From Pseudomonas nabeulensis (GTDB lineage: Bacteria > Pseudomonadota > Gammaproteobacteria > Pseudomonadales > Pseudomonadaceae), in contig NZ_QUZT01000026.1 of assembly GCF_004682045.1 (NCBI RefSeq), positions 1-64,000 of the forward strand: 64,000 nucleotides of DNA. Direction: 5' to 3'. Below the pieces are notes generated by a model. That model saw only the letters and a program-made list of their open reading frames with translations. It did not search any database and was not told the DNA's origin. A program made the position numbers and the translations under genes. Position 1 is the first letter of the stretch. Each line of letters begins with the position of its first letter. Positions 34,539-44,079 of the stretch are shown here, one piece after another.

Positions 34539-34636
34539 TGTGGCGAGGGAGCTTGCTCCCGCTGGGTCGCGGAGCGGCCCCACTCGTTGAATGGGACTGC
34601 TGCGCAGTCCAGCGGGAGCAAGCTCCCTCGCCACAA
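34539..34636. repeat. REPIN (TGTGGCGAGGGAGCTTGCTCCC family)
   Basis: Inverted arms TGTGGCGAGGGAGCTTGCTC and the complementary GAGCAAGCTCCCTCGCCACA enclose about 50 bp with internal complementarity (GGTCGCGGAGCGGCC; GGACTGCTGCGCAGTCC). It sits between two convergent genes. Confidence 0.9.
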
Positions 34637-34660
34637 GTTATATCGCGTTCTTTCTATTGC

Positions 34661-35467
34661 TTAAGCTTCGCTGGCCACACGCGCCTGTCGCTCGCGAACG
34701 GCTACGGGCGCCTTTTCCTTTTCTTTCTCCAGGCGCATGCAGCTTTCCAGGAACAGGTACATGTAGTCGTAGCTCTTGCACACGGCCTGGCGCAGCTCAA
34801 CCTGCAAGGCCTTGCTCGGGTTCGTGCCGGCCAGGGTGCAGATGATTTCCAGGGCTTCCCACGGGTGGGCGTCGTCGTACTGGGCGTGCATCTTCAGCCA
34901 CTTCATCGCACGCTTGCGCTCTTCCTCGGGGAAGGCCGCCGCATACACGCCGGTGGAGCACACCACGGCGGACCACTCCCCGGTCGCCCCCTCGATGGCA
35001 TAGTTGGTGGCGGCAATCGCCACGATCAGCGCATCGGCCGAGCTGGTGTGCCAGCACCAGTGACTCAGTGCGTGCAATTCCGGCGGCACGTTCTGGGCTT
35101 GCAGCTCTTCCAGGCTGACGCCGTGGGCGCGGGCCCAATGCACCCAATAGTCGGCGTGGTTCAGTTCCACGCGAATATTGCGCATCAGCCAACGGCGCGC
35201 CATGTCCTCCCCAGGATGGCGGGCAAATTTGGTCTTGGTGAGGTTCTGTGCCATGTACAAGGCAAACTGTTCAACCACGGGCCAGCCACCAATCAGGTAG
35301 TGGCGCATGGTCTTGGCGCTGAGCGTGTTATCGCGCATGCGCTGGTACAGTTCGTGTTCGACAACGCGGCGCTTGCTCTCGCTACAGTCCTGGATCAATT
35401 GTTGCGCCCAGGCGGGGTAACTCGAGGCTTCCATAAGCGGGCCGGTTCTGTTGAATGTGTCGATCAC
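34661..35467 (-). CDS. TenA/PqqC-like heme-oxygenase-fold protein
   Basis: The 268-residue helical protein resembles the TenA / PqqC / iron-containing redox enzyme superfamily (COG5424-like). It shows YLIGGWPVVEQFALYMAQNL, MRNIRVELNHADYWVHW and SYDYMYLFLESCMRLE. Members are thiaminases, PQQ synthase or diiron oxygenases, so no reaction is assigned. It starts at a GTG with AAGGAG eight bases upstream, 45 bp after the GGDEF/EAL gene, and may be cotranscribed with it. No thi or pqq genes are nearby. Confidence 0.75.
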   Translation of the reverse strand: MIDTFNRTGPLMEASSYPAWAQQLIQDCSESKRRVVEHELYQRMRDNTLSAKTMRHYLIGGWPVVEQFALYMAQNLTKTKFARHPGEDMARRWLMRNIRVELNHADYWVHWARAHGVSLEELQAQNVPPELHALSHWCWHTSSADALIVAIAATNYAIEGATGEWSAVVCSTGVYAAAFPEEERKRAMKWLKMHAQYDDAHPWEALEIICTLAGTNPSKALQVELRQAVCKSYDYMYLFLESCMRLEKEKEKAPVAVRERQARVASEA

Positions 35468-35512
35468 TGTCGGGCTCCTTTTTTAGTGTGATTGTACAGA
35501 CCAGCAAATGTT

Positions 35513-37975
35513 TCAGCGGAATGTGCCGGGCGCCTTGAACAGCAAAGGCTGCGGTCGCACAGGTCGACACTGCAAACTATCAAAGGTAAACAACTGCGGT
35601 CGTTCAATCAGGTAACCCTGAGCGTAATCCACACCGATCTCGAGTAACGCCTGTTCGATCTGCGGTGTCTCGACAAATTCTGCAATTGTGCGCTTACCCA
35701 TGACGTGGCCGATGTGGTTGATCACTTCGACCATCGCGCGGTTAATCGGGTCGTCCAGCATATCCTTTACGAAACTTCCATCGATCTTCAGGAAGTCTAC
35801 AGGTAAATGTTTGAGATAAGCGAATGAGGACATTCCGGCACAAAAGTCATCCAGCGAGAAATGACAGCCTAAGGCTTTGAGTTCATTAATAAAGCGAATC
35901 GCGCTGCCCAAGTTTGCAATCGCGCTGGTTTCGGTAATTTCAAAACAGATCATCCCCGGCGGAATGTTGTAACTATCAAATTTCTCACGCAAGAACCCGA
36001 GGAAGTCGTCATCACCAATGGTGATGCCTGACAGATTAATCGCACACATCGCCATCGGTCGCCCCGGACGTTCCTGCATGCACCGGTTGATGATCTTGAA
36101 GACGTTCTCCACCACCCAACGGTCCAGCGAGGTCATCAAGCCATAACGCTCGGCGGCCGGGATAAAGCTGTCCGGCAGGATGATCCGCCCGGCCTCGTCA
36201 TGCAGACGCAACAGAATCTCGATATGCCCCGTGTCGCCCTCGCTATGCCCCAGCGCGGAAATTTCCTGGGCATACAGGCAGAACCGGTTCTCTTCCAGGG
36301 CCATGTGCAAGCGCTGCACCCAGGCCATTTCACCGAAACGCAAAGACAGCTCAGAGTCGTCAGCGTGGTACACCTGCACGCGGTTGCGGCCTTTCTCCTT
36401 GGCCATATAGCACGCCATATCGGCGGCCCGCAGGGAGGTTTCCAGGGTGGTTGGGGTGTGCCCCAGGTGCACCAGGCCAATGCTGACGGTGGTCATGAAT
36501 GGCCGGCCTTTCCACACAAAATGCAGGCTTTGTACGGTATGGCGCAGGCTTTCAGCGATTTTCTCCGCCACCGGCGCCGGGCAATTCTCCAGCAGGATGC
36601 CGAACTCATCGCCTCCCAGGCGTGCCAGGGTGTCGCCTTCGCGCAGGTCCGATTGCAGCAGTGCACAAATATGCCGCAGCAACTCGTCCCCCGCCGCATG
36701 GCCGCAGGTGTCGTTGACCAGCTTGAACTGGTCCAGGTCGAGGAACATCAACGCATGCCGCCCGCCCAGGCCGAGCCCGGCAGGATGCAGCACCTGCTCC
36801 AGGCGGTATTCGAATTCGCGACGGTTGGCCAAACCGGTCAGGGCGTCATGGGTCGCCTGCCACGACAGGTTGGCGATGTATTGGCGTTCCTGGGTCATGT
36901 CGTGCAACACCAGCACCGCACCGCTGACCTTGCCGGCGCTGCGGATCGGCGCACCCACCAAGGTCACCGAAACCGTGCTGCCATCCAGGCGCTGGATGGT
37001 TTTGGAGTGCTCGCTGCCGCCGCTGAGCTGGCCCTTGACGATATGTTCGATCAGGGTAAAGCCATCCGGTTGAGCGTTGTCATCCAGCAGGTTGAACAGC
37101 GCCGCCAAGGGCAAGCCGTGGGCCTGGTCTGAATTCCAGTGGGTCAGCGCCTCGGCTGCGGGATTCATAAAGGTGATTGAACCGTCGACATCGGTGGTGA
37201 TCACCCCGTCGCCAATCGACTCAAGGGTGATCTGCGCCCGCTCCTTCTCCTCTTGCAAGGCATCGGCGAACGCGTGGCGCTGGGCCAGCAACTTATGCGT
37301 GCGCAACAAGGCCAACACGATCAAGCCCAATGCCGTGGCCAGGTTGGTGATCAGCAGCAACCGCAGGATCATCCGCGAGCCTTCTCCCAGCGCATCGCTA
37401 AAGGCCTTGGCGGCTGGCGTAACGCCCTCGTTGATCGCAATGATATGGGCCTTCCACTGGCTGACATCGTTGGCGCTGACTTGATCACGAGTAATCTGCT
37501 GGTGCATCTCTTTGGCCAAGTCATCCAGCTGCATCAGGTAGCCGTCACCCACCGTCCACAGCTCAATGGCCTTTTCCAGATAGCTGAAATGGCGAAAGTT
37601 GAGGTACAGCCAGATCAGGCTGGAAACGTCATCCGGGTGATTGCCGCCCTTGAGAATGCCCTGGCGCGCCGCCGCGATATCAGGGGGCGAAAGATCAAGC
37701 GCAATACGCAGCTCATGCCCGCCCTGGGGCACGGCAATCGCCTGTTGGTATTTGAGATAGGTGGCTTCGTCGCGATTATCGGCGTAGAGCGTCAGGTAGT
37801 AGATCGCGTCTTTCTGGCCCTTGGACCATAGGCTCTCGCCGGCCACATAGCCGCGCACCGCCGACAGCATGTAGAGACTGACGCAACCCAACAATGCCTG
37901 GAACAGCACCACGGCGATAAAGGGCCACACAATGCCCAACAGCCTTGGCGTTCCGAGAGTCCGCTTTTGCTTCAT
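35513..37975 (-). CDS. Membrane PAS-GGDEF-EAL cyclic-di-GMP protein
   Basis: From the ATG at 37975 (AAGGAG five bases upstream) the protein is 820 residues. Two membrane segments (about 12-35 and 218-240) bracket a helical periplasmic sensor. A PAS domain (IGDGVITTDVDGSITFMN, about 255-370) is followed by a GGDEF domain with intact LARLGGDEF and an REGD inhibitory site. The EAL domain carries EIL in place of EAL but keeps NLSG, EITET and DDFCAGMSSF. It may both make and degrade cyclic di-GMP; retained catalytic residues argue for an active phosphodiesterase. It resembles MorA/RbdA-type regulators in layout. Confidence 0.9.
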   Translation of the reverse strand: MKQKRTLGTPRLLGIVWPFIAVVLFQALLGCVSLYMLSAVRGYVAGESLWSKGQKDAIYYLTLYADNRDEATYLKYQQAIAVPQGGHELRIALDLSPPDIAAARQGILKGGNHPDDVSSLIWLYLNFRHFSYLEKAIELWTVGDGYLMQLDDLAKEMHQQITRDQVSANDVSQWKAHIIAINEGVTPAAKAFSDALGEGSRMILRLLLITNLATALGLIVLALLRTHKLLAQRHAFADALQEEKERAQITLESIGDGVITTDVDGSITFMNPAAEALTHWNSDQAHGLPLAALFNLLDDNAQPDGFTLIEHIVKGQLSGGSEHSKTIQRLDGSTVSVTLVGAPIRSAGKVSGAVLVLHDMTQERQYIANLSWQATHDALTGLANRREFEYRLEQVLHPAGLGLGGRHALMFLDLDQFKLVNDTCGHAAGDELLRHICALLQSDLREGDTLARLGGDEFGILLENCPAPVAEKIAESLRHTVQSLHFVWKGRPFMTTVSIGLVHLGHTPTTLETSLRAADMACYMAKEKGRNRVQVYHADDSELSLRFGEMAWVQRLHMALEENRFCLYAQEISALGHSEGDTGHIEILLRLHDEAGRIILPDSFIPAAERYGLMTSLDRWVVENVFKIINRCMQERPGRPMAMCAINLSGITIGDDDFLGFLREKFDSYNIPPGMICFEITETSAIANLGSAIRFINELKALGCHFSLDDFCAGMSSFAYLKHLPVDFLKIDGSFVKDMLDDPINRAMVEVINHIGHVMGKRTIAEFVETPQIEQALLEIGVDYAQGYLIERPQLFTFDSLQCRPVRPQPLLFKAPGTFR

Positions 37976-38046
37976 GAAGCTCCTTGCACATGCACTGCTG
38001 GATACGCACGCGAAAATTCGCTCCCGGTAGCTCGGCCTTGGCCAAA

Positions 38047-39849
38047 TCAACGCACCTGTTGCAAGTGTCCATATAGCTTGGCGTACAGGCCGCCATCGGC
38101 AATCAACTGCTGATGGTCGCCATCCTCTGCAATGTGACCGCCGTCAAACACCAAGACTCGATCGGCTTGCTTAACCGCCGACAGACGGTGGGCGATAATC
38201 AGTGTAGTACGGCCGCTGAGAAACCGCGCCAGCGCCTGGTGCAAGTTGTACTCCGTGGCGGCGTCCAGCGCGGAAGTGGCCTCATCAAGGATCACCACTT
38301 TCGGTTCGGCCAATACCATGCGTGCAATCGCCAGACGTTGGCGCTGCCCGCCGGAGAAGCGTACCCCGGAACGTCCCACCACGCTGTCCAAACCCTGGGG
38401 CAACGCCTTGACGGTAGCATCCAGTTGGGCAATTTCCAGTGCCTGCCAGCAGGCCTGGTCGGTACGTTCGCGGCCCATGGTCAGGTTGGCGCGCACGGTG
38501 TCGTTGAACAGCGCCGGGTGTTGCAGCACTACCGCGACGTGCTCGCGAATGGTCTCCAAACCGATTTCCTGCTGGGTGGCCCCGCCAAAACGAATGCTGC
38601 CGGCCTTCGCGGTATAGAGCCCCAGCAACAGCTGCACCAGGGTACTTTTACCGCCGCCGCTGGCGCCGACAATCGCGACCTTCTCACCCGGTGCAATCGT
38701 CAGGTTCAACTGGTCGAGCACCAGGTCTTCACCGTAGCCAAAATCGAGGCCACGCACTTCGATCCCCACGGTCTCATGCCCAGTGAACGGGTCTTCACCC
38801 CCGGCATACTGCGGTTCGTCGGCACGGGCCAGCAGCTCGTTGATCCGCGTCAGCGCCCCGCCCGCCGCGTAGTAGGCGTATTGCAGGTTCAGCAGTTGCT
38901 CCACCGGGCCGATCATGAACCACAGGTAGCTGAACACCGCGAGCATCTGGCCGATGGACAGGTCGGAAAACAACACGGTGAGCATCGCCGCGGCACGGAA
39001 GATGTCGATGCCGAACTGGAACAACAAGCCACTGGCGCGGCTGGAGGCGTCGCTTTTCCACTGGGAGTTGATCGCGTAGTCGCGCACTTCCTGGGCACGC
39101 TGGCCCAAGCGCCCGAGGAAAAAGCCCTGGCGGTTGCCGGCGCGCACCTCCTGGATCGCATCCAAGGTTTCAGTGAGCGCCTGGGTGAAGCGCGACGTGC
39201 TGTCGTTCTCCAGCTTTTTCAGGTGCTTGACGCGTTTGCCCAATTGCACCGTGGCGTAGATCACCAGCGGGTTGAACAGCAGGATCAGCAGCGCCAGTTG
39301 CCAATGCATCCACACCAGGATCGCCGAGGTGCCGACCAGTGTCAGCATCGCGACAAGAAAGCGGCTAAGGGTTTCGCCGACGAATTTGTCCAGGGTGTCC
39401 AGGTCGGTGACCAGATGCGTGGTGACGGTCCCGCTGCCCAGGCTTTCGTATTCGCCCAGGGAGATGCGCTTGAGCCGTTCGATCAGGCGCACGCGGATGC
39501 GGTAGACGATGTCCTTGGCCAAACGTGCAAACAATCGCGCCTGTACCACGTTGAACACCAGCGCACCGCAGCGCAAAAACAGCGTGACCAACAGCATCAG
39601 GCCGATATAACCGGCGGCCTTCTGCCAACCCAAGGGCAATGCGTGGTTCATCACCTTGAGCGCGGCATCGCCATGGCCCAGCAGCACTTCGTCCACCAGC
39701 AACGGCAACAACAGCGGGATCGGTACGCTGCACAGGGTCGCCAGCACGGCGACGCCGTTGGCGATCCACAGGGATTTCTTGTGACGCAAGGCCAGGCGGC
39801 GGATTTCCGCCCAGGTCAGTCGGTCGGTGCGTTGTGGCTGGTCATGCAC
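38047..39849 (-). CDS. ABC transporter, fused permease/ATPase (exporter type)
   Basis: The protein is 600 residues from a GTG at 39849 that overlaps the end of the upstream DsbA-like gene by eight bases. The first about 340 residues hold six membrane helices of a type I exporter. The ATPase has Walker A GASGGGKSTL, signature FSGGQRQRLAIAR, Walker B VVILDEATSAL and the H-loop IAHRLS. It should work as a homodimer exporting a lipid, drug or peptide, but the cargo is unknown. A longer frame to 39912 lies within the DsbA-like gene and is rejected. Confidence 0.9.
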   Translation of the reverse strand: MHDQPQRTDRLTWAEIRRLALRHKKSLWIANGVAVLATLCSVPIPLLLPLLVDEVLLGHGDAALKVMNHALPLGWQKAAGYIGLMLLVTLFLRCGALVFNVVQARLFARLAKDIVYRIRVRLIERLKRISLGEYESLGSGTVTTHLVTDLDTLDKFVGETLSRFLVAMLTLVGTSAILVWMHWQLALLILLFNPLVIYATVQLGKRVKHLKKLENDSTSRFTQALTETLDAIQEVRAGNRQGFFLGRLGQRAQEVRDYAINSQWKSDASSRASGLLFQFGIDIFRAAAMLTVLFSDLSIGQMLAVFSYLWFMIGPVEQLLNLQYAYYAAGGALTRINELLARADEPQYAGGEDPFTGHETVGIEVRGLDFGYGEDLVLDQLNLTIAPGEKVAIVGASGGGKSTLVQLLLGLYTAKAGSIRFGGATQQEIGLETIREHVAVVLQHPALFNDTVRANLTMGRERTDQACWQALEIAQLDATVKALPQGLDSVVGRSGVRFSGGQRQRLAIARMVLAEPKVVILDEATSALDAATEYNLHQALARFLSGRTTLIIAHRLSAVKQADRVLVFDGGHIAEDGDHQQLIADGGLYAKLYGHLQQVR

Positions 39850-40477
39850 AGCTTGCTCGCTCCAGCCATCGGCCCAATAGAGGCGACAGCTCGGACAGCG
39901 GCTGGTAACCATTGGTCAGCAACGCCAATTGGCCATTGCGCTCGGCCAGCAGGGTCGGGAAACCGGCGATGCCCAGGTCCTGGACCCAGGTAAAATCGGC
40001 GGCCGTCGCGGCGTGTTGCTCGGCACGGTCAAACGCGCCGGCAAACTCGATACGCGGGATGCCCGCCTCCTCGGCCAGCTCCACCAGCACGCTGGCGAGG
40101 GTCACATCGCGGCCCTCCACATAAAACGCATGCTGGATCAGCCCCAGCAGCGTCCATGCGCAATCCGGCGCCAGGCTGCGTGCCGTCACGATGGCGCGGC
40201 ACGCAGGCTCGGTGTCATACACAAAGCCATCGGGCAACGCGCCTTCGCGCGTGAACGGCTGGCCAGTGGCCTCGGTAACCGCCTGCCAGTGTTCAAGGAT
40301 ATAACGCCGCGTGGTCGGCTCCAGGGCCGCGCCACTGCCGGTGCGCAAACCGCCCACCACCAGGTGCAGCTCCACGCCGGCCGCCTGGGCCTGCTCCACC
40401 AACGCCTTGGCCACCGGGGCAAAGCCCCAGCACCAGGAACACATCGGGTCCATTACGTAGAGCAGGCGTGCGGACAT
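39842..40477 (-). CDS. DsbA-family thioredoxin-fold protein (cytoplasmic)
   Basis: The 211-residue protein begins directly with a thioredoxin-fold strand and the redox motif CSWC (MDPMCSWCWGF, cysteines at about residues 13 and 16). The cis-proline loop is GIAGFPTLL. No signal peptide is present, so it acts in the cytoplasm, like the COG3531 and FrnE-type DsbA proteins. It starts three bases after the trhO stop and overlaps the ABC gene, so the three genes are coupled. Its redox partner is not known. Confidence 0.88.
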   Translation of the reverse strand: MSARLLYVMDPMCSWCWGFAPVAKALVEQAQAAGVELHLVVGGLRTGSGAALEPTTRRYILEHWQAVTEATGQPFTREGALPDGFVYDTEPACRAIVTARSLAPDCAWTLLGLIQHAFYVEGRDVTLASVLVELAEEAGIPRIEFAGAFDRAEQHAATAADFTWVQDLGIAGFPTLLAERNGQLALLTNGYQPLSELSPLLGRWLERASCA

Positions 40478-40480
40478 GAC

Positions 40481-41422
40481 TCAGGCCTCGGAAGGTGCTT
40501 GCTTATAGTTGAAACCAATCGGGTGCGGCATGTTGCGGGCCTTGGCCAGCTCGATCTGCTTTTGCCGGTCGATGGCGCTACGGCGGGTCTTCTCCGGCAG
40601 TTTGTCCCAGCAATGCGGGCAGCTGATGCCAGCCACGTAGTGCTCGGATGCGCGGTCTTCGACACTCACCGGTGTGCGGCAGGCATGACATTGATCGTAG
40701 TCGCCTTCGCTCAAGTCGTGGCGCACGGTGACGCGATTGTCGAAAACAAAGCAGTCGCCCTGCCATTTGGTTTCTTCCTGAGGCACCTCTTCGAGGTATT
40801 TCAGGATGCCGCCCTTGAGGTGATACACCTCATCGAACCCTTCGCTGAGCATGTAGCTCGACGCCTTCTCGCAACGAATGCCGCCGGTGCAGAACATGGC
40901 GACCTTCTTGTGCTTGGCGGGGTCGAAGTTGGCTTTGATATAGTCGGGAAATTCGCGAAAACTGGTAGTTTTCGGATCGATCGCGCCTTCAAAAGTGCCG
41001 ATGGACACTTCGTAGTCGTTACGGGTGTCGATCAACAGCACTTCCGGGTCGCTGATCAGCGCGTTCCAGTCCTGCGGGTCGACGTAAGTGCCGACTTTTT
41101 TGTTCGGGTCGACGCCTTCGACGCCCAGGGTCACGATCTCTTTCTTGAGCTTGACCTTGGTGCGGTAGAACGGCTGCTCGTCGCAATAGGATTCTTTGTG
41201 GTCGATGTCGACCATGCGCGGGTCGTTTTTCAGCCAGGCGATCAGGCCATCAATGCCTTCGCGGCTACCGGAGACGGTGCCGTTGATGCCTTCTTCGGCG
41301 ATCAGCAAGGTGCCTTTGATGCCGTTGTCGACCATCGCCTGCAGCAGTGGCTCGCGCAGGGCGACGTAGTCTTCGAGGGTGACGAACTTATACAGTGCCG
41401 CCACGACAATCGGTTGAGTCAT
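40481..41422 (-). CDS. trhO: tRNA uridine(34) hydroxylase / rhodanese-like TrhO
   Basis: The 313-residue protein matches the TrhO (YceA) family. An N-terminal acylphosphatase-like domain carries [15 protein letters not shown] rhodanese domain has the active-site cysteine in [12 protein letters not shown] (about residue 178). A C-terminal segment with two CxxC pairs ([14 protein letters not shown]) may bind zinc. TrhO makes 5-hydroxyuridine at the wobble position of tRNAs using O2. The start has GGAG nine bases upstream. It heads the trhO / DsbA-like / ABC gene set. Confidence 0.93.
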   Translation of the reverse strand: MTQPIVVAALYKFVTLEDYVALREPLLQAMVDNGIKGTLLIAEEGINGTVSGSREGIDGLIAWLKNDPRMVDIDHKESYCDEQPFYRTKVKLKKEIVTLGVEGVDPNKKVGTYVDPQDWNALISDPEVLLIDTRNDYEVSIGTFEGAIDPKTTSFREFPDYIKANFDPAKHKKVAMFCTGGIRCEKASSYMLSEGFDEVYHLKGGILKYLEEVPQEETKWQGDCFVFDNRVTVRHDLSEGDYDQCHACRTPVSVEDRASEHYVAGISCPHCWDKLPEKTRRSAIDRQKQIELAKARNMPHPIGFNYKQAPSEA

Positions 41423-41542
41423 GGGTGTTCTCTCCAGGTGGCTACCCTCGCAAAGGGTGAACCGGATGCAAAAAAAACGCGCCGGCTAAGCGGCGCGTTG
41501 CGGATTCTAACAAATTGGCGACGTTTATGGACCGCCTCTTTA

Positions 41543-41676
41543 CTGTGGCGAGGGAGCTTGCTCCCGCTGGGCCGCGAAGCGGCCCCAACCAGGCGATTGC
41601 AATCTTTCAGAAAGATCGCGGTGGCCGGTATTGGGGCTGCTGCGCAGCCCAGCGGGAGCAAGCTCCCTCGCCACAG
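41543..41676. repeat. REPIN (TGTGGCGAGGGAGCTTGCTCCC family)
   Basis: The outer arms CTGTGGCGAGGGAGCTTGCT and the complementary AGCAAGCTCCCTCGCCACAG are identical in type to the copy at 34539. The inner part includes GGCCGCGAAGCGGCC and GGGGCTGCTGCGCAGCCC hairpins. It lies upstream of trhO and downstream of the BolA-type gene. Confidence 0.9.
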
Positions 41677-41696
41677 CAGGCCGACACACTACCGTG

Positions 41697-41984
41697 TCAG
41701 TGTCCGCCAGCGCAGGTCGGCGAGGCCGGGGCTGCGTCGATTTTCGCCCATTCCTCAGGCGTGTAGGTATGCAGCGCCAGCGCATGAAATTCGCTCATCA
41801 GGTCTCCCAAAATGGCGTAGACCTTCTGGTGGCGCTTGACGCGGTTGAGCCCCTCGAACTGCGGGCTGACCAGCACGGCCTTGAAGTGGGTCTGCAACCC
41901 ACGGCTGTGCATATGGCTTTCATCCAGCACGCTCAAATGGTCGGTGCCCAGGGCGGCAAGCGCCGTTTCGATACGCTGTTGCAT
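41697..41984 (-). CDS. BolA-family protein
   Basis: The protein is 95 residues from the ATG at 41984 (AGGA six bases upstream; the ATG at 41990 overlaps that site). It contains the BolA core with a conserved histidine and basic loop, HFKAVLVSPQFEGLNRVKRHQKVYAIL, and HALALHTYTPEEW near the C-terminus. BolA proteins pair with monothiol glutaredoxins in iron-sulfur handling or act as regulators. It begins 12 bp after the DUF2059 gene stop and is probably cotranscribed with it. Confidence 0.9.
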   Translation of the reverse strand: MQQRIETALAALGTDHLSVLDESHMHSRGLQTHFKAVLVSPQFEGLNRVKRHQKVYAILGDLMSEFHALALHTYTPEEWAKIDAAPASPTCAGGH

Positions 41985-41996
41985 GGTCATTCCTGC

Positions 41997-42515
41997 TTAC
42001 TTCTTCTTGGCCGGAGCGGCGGCTTTGGGCGTCAGCTCGTTGGTCATGTCTTCCAACAGCTTGTTCACCACCGGCACGGCGCTTTCCAGCTTGGCTTGGG
42101 TCATCTGGGCCGATTGCTGGGTCAGTTGCGGCATTTTTTCCAGGACTTTCTTGCCCAGTGGCGACTGGTAGAACGCGACCAGGTCCTTGAGTTCGGATTC
42201 GCTGAAATTGGTGGTGTAGAGCTTGACCATGTCCGGCTTCAGCTTATTCCAGCCAATAGCCTGGTCGAGGGCGGCGTTGGCCTTGGCCTGGTAGCTGTCC
42301 AGTACGGACTGCTTGGCGGCAGGCGCCTTGGTCTGTTCGAAACGCTGGGCGAACATTTGCTGCACTTGCATGTACACCGGGGTACCCAGCTTGTCGGCGT
42401 GAGCCAGGGTAAGGAAGGCTTCGGCACTGGCGTTGTGGCTGGCGGTATCGGCGAGAACCTGGCCGCTGGCGCAAACCAGAGCAACCGCGGTACAGATGGC
42501 ACGAAGACGAGTCAT
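41997..42515 (-). CDS. DUF2059 secreted protein
   Basis: The 172-residue precursor has a Sec signal peptide (TRLRAICTAVALVCASGQVLA, cleavage about residue 23). The DUF2059 region follows, with VKLYTTNFSESELKDLVAFYQSPLGKK, and it ends in a lysine-rich tail (APAKKK). These periplasmic proteins have no established function. AAGGA lies seven to nine bases before the ATG. Confidence 0.85.
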   Translation of the reverse strand: MTRLRAICTAVALVCASGQVLADTASHNASAEAFLTLAHADKLGTPVYMQVQQMFAQRFEQTKAPAAKQSVLDSYQAKANAALDQAIGWNKLKPDMVKLYTTNFSESELKDLVAFYQSPLGKKVLEKMPQLTQQSAQMTQAKLESAVPVVNKLLEDMTNELTPKAAAPAKKK

Positions 42516-42696
42516 CGAGTTTCCTTTTCTAGCAGGCGAGGTAAGACCCCAAGGGCGCCCATTCTGCGCCTAATAAACCTTATGGCTCAACCCCGGGCCT
42601 TGTCGGGCGTGGATTAGCCGATGAAAAGTCTTTAATGGAACCCACCCGGCCGATCACGGCCTAAACTGCGCAAACCGACTTCAAGGAGAGTGCCCG

Positions 42697-44079
42697 ATGA
42701 GCCGTATCGAAACCGACAGCCTGGGAGATGTGAAGGTCCCGGATGACGCTTACTGGGGCGCCCAGACCCAACGTTCGCTGGTGAATTTCGCCATCGGCGA
42801 GCAACGCATGCCACTGGCGGTATTGCACGCCCTGGCCCTGATCAAGAAAGCCGCCGCACGGGTCAACGACCGCAACGGCGACCTCCCCGCCGATATCGCC
42901 CGACTGATCGAACAGGCCGCCGACGAAGTACTTGCCGGCCAACACGACGACCAGTTCCCCTTGGTGGTCTGGCAGACCGGCAGCGGCACCCAAAGCAACA
43001 TGAACGCCAACGAAGTGATCGCCGGCCGCGCCAACGAACTGGCGGGCAATCAACGGGGTGGCAAAAGCCCGGTACACCCCAACGATCACGTGAACCGCTC
43101 CCAAAGTTCGAATGACTGCTTTCCTACCGCGATGAGCATCGCGGCGGTACAAGCGGTGCATCAGCGTTTGCTGCCCGCCATCGCCACGCTCTCCGGTGGC
43201 TTGGCCGAACTGGCCGCGCAGCACATGAAGCTGGTGAAAACCGGCCGCACCCACATGATGGACGCCACGCCGATCACCTTCGGCCAGGAACTCTCGGCGT
43301 TTATCGCCCAGCTCGACTACGCCGAACGTGCCGTGCGCAGCGCCCTGCCCGCCGTGTGCGAGCTGGCTCAGGGTGGCACCGCCGTGGGCACCGGGCTGAA
43401 TGCGCCCCACGGTTTTGGCGAGGCGATTGCTTCCGAGCTGGCCGCACTTTCGGGTCTGCCGTTCGTCACGGCACCGAACAAGTTCGCCGCCCTCTCCGGC
43501 CATGAGCCCTTGGTCACCCTGCACGGCGCGCTGAAAACCCTGGCCGTGGCCCTGATGAAAATCGCCAACGACCTGCGCCTGCTGGGCTCCGGCCCGCGCG
43601 CCGGGCTGGCCGAGGTCAAGTTGCCAGCCAACGAGCCGGGCAGCTCGATCATGCCCGGCAAGGTCAATCCCACCCAGTGCGAAGCGTTGTCAATGCTGGC
43701 CTGCCAGGTGCTGGGCAATGACGTGACCATCGGCATCGCCTCCAGCCAAGGCCACTTGCAGTTGAACGTGTACAAACCGGTGATCATCCATAACCTGCTG
43801 GAGTCAATCCGCCTGCTGGCCGACGGCTGTAATAACTTCCAGGAACATTGCGTGGCCGGGCTTGAGCCCGACGCCGTGCAGATGGCCGAACACCTGGAAC
43901 GCGGGCTGATGCTGGTGACGGCGCTCAACCCGCATATCGGTTATGACAAGTCCGCAGAGATCGCCAAGAAGGCCTATGCCGAAGGGCTGACACTGCGCGA
44001 GGCCGCCCTGGACCTGGGCTACCTCACCGACGCCGAGTTCGACCAGTGGGTTCGCCCGGAAAACATGCTGGGCAGCTAA
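42697..44079 (+). CDS. fumC: Class II fumarate hydratase
   Basis: The 460-residue protein has the full class II fumarase/aspartase fold. The substrate-loop signature [13 protein letters not shown] is intact, with [14 protein letters not shown] and [18 protein letters not shown]. It interconverts fumarate and malate without an iron-sulfur cluster, and is typically induced by iron limitation or oxidative stress in pseudomonads. AAGGAG lies nine bases upstream. Its stop overlaps that of the convergent DMT permease by four bases. Confidence 0.96.
   Translation: MSRIETDSLGDVKVPDDAYWGAQTQRSLVNFAIGEQRMPLAVLHALALIKKAAARVNDRNGDLPADIARLIEQAADEVLAGQHDDQFPLVVWQTGSGTQSNMNANEVIAGRANELAGNQRGGKSPVHPNDHVNRSQSSNDCFPTAMSIAAVQAVHQRLLPAIATLSGGLAELAAQHMKLVKTGRTHMMDATPITFGQELSAFIAQLDYAERAVRSALPAVCELAQGGTAVGTGLNAPHGFGEAIASELAALSGLPFVTAPNKFAALSGHEPLVTLHGALKTLAVALMKIANDLRLLGSGPRAGLAEVKLPANEPGSSIMPGKVNPTQCEALSMLACQVLGNDVTIGIASSQGHLQLNVYKPVIIHNLLESIRLLADGCNNFQEHCVAGLEPDAVQMAEHLERGLMLVTALNPHIGYDKSAEIAKKAYAEGLTLREAALDLGYLTDAEFDQWVRPENMLGS

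Noticed and set aside
38113..39993. 626-codon plus-strand frame opposite the ABC transporter
   Set aside because: The opposite strand encodes all ABC motifs; this frame is a His/Gln-rich shadow.
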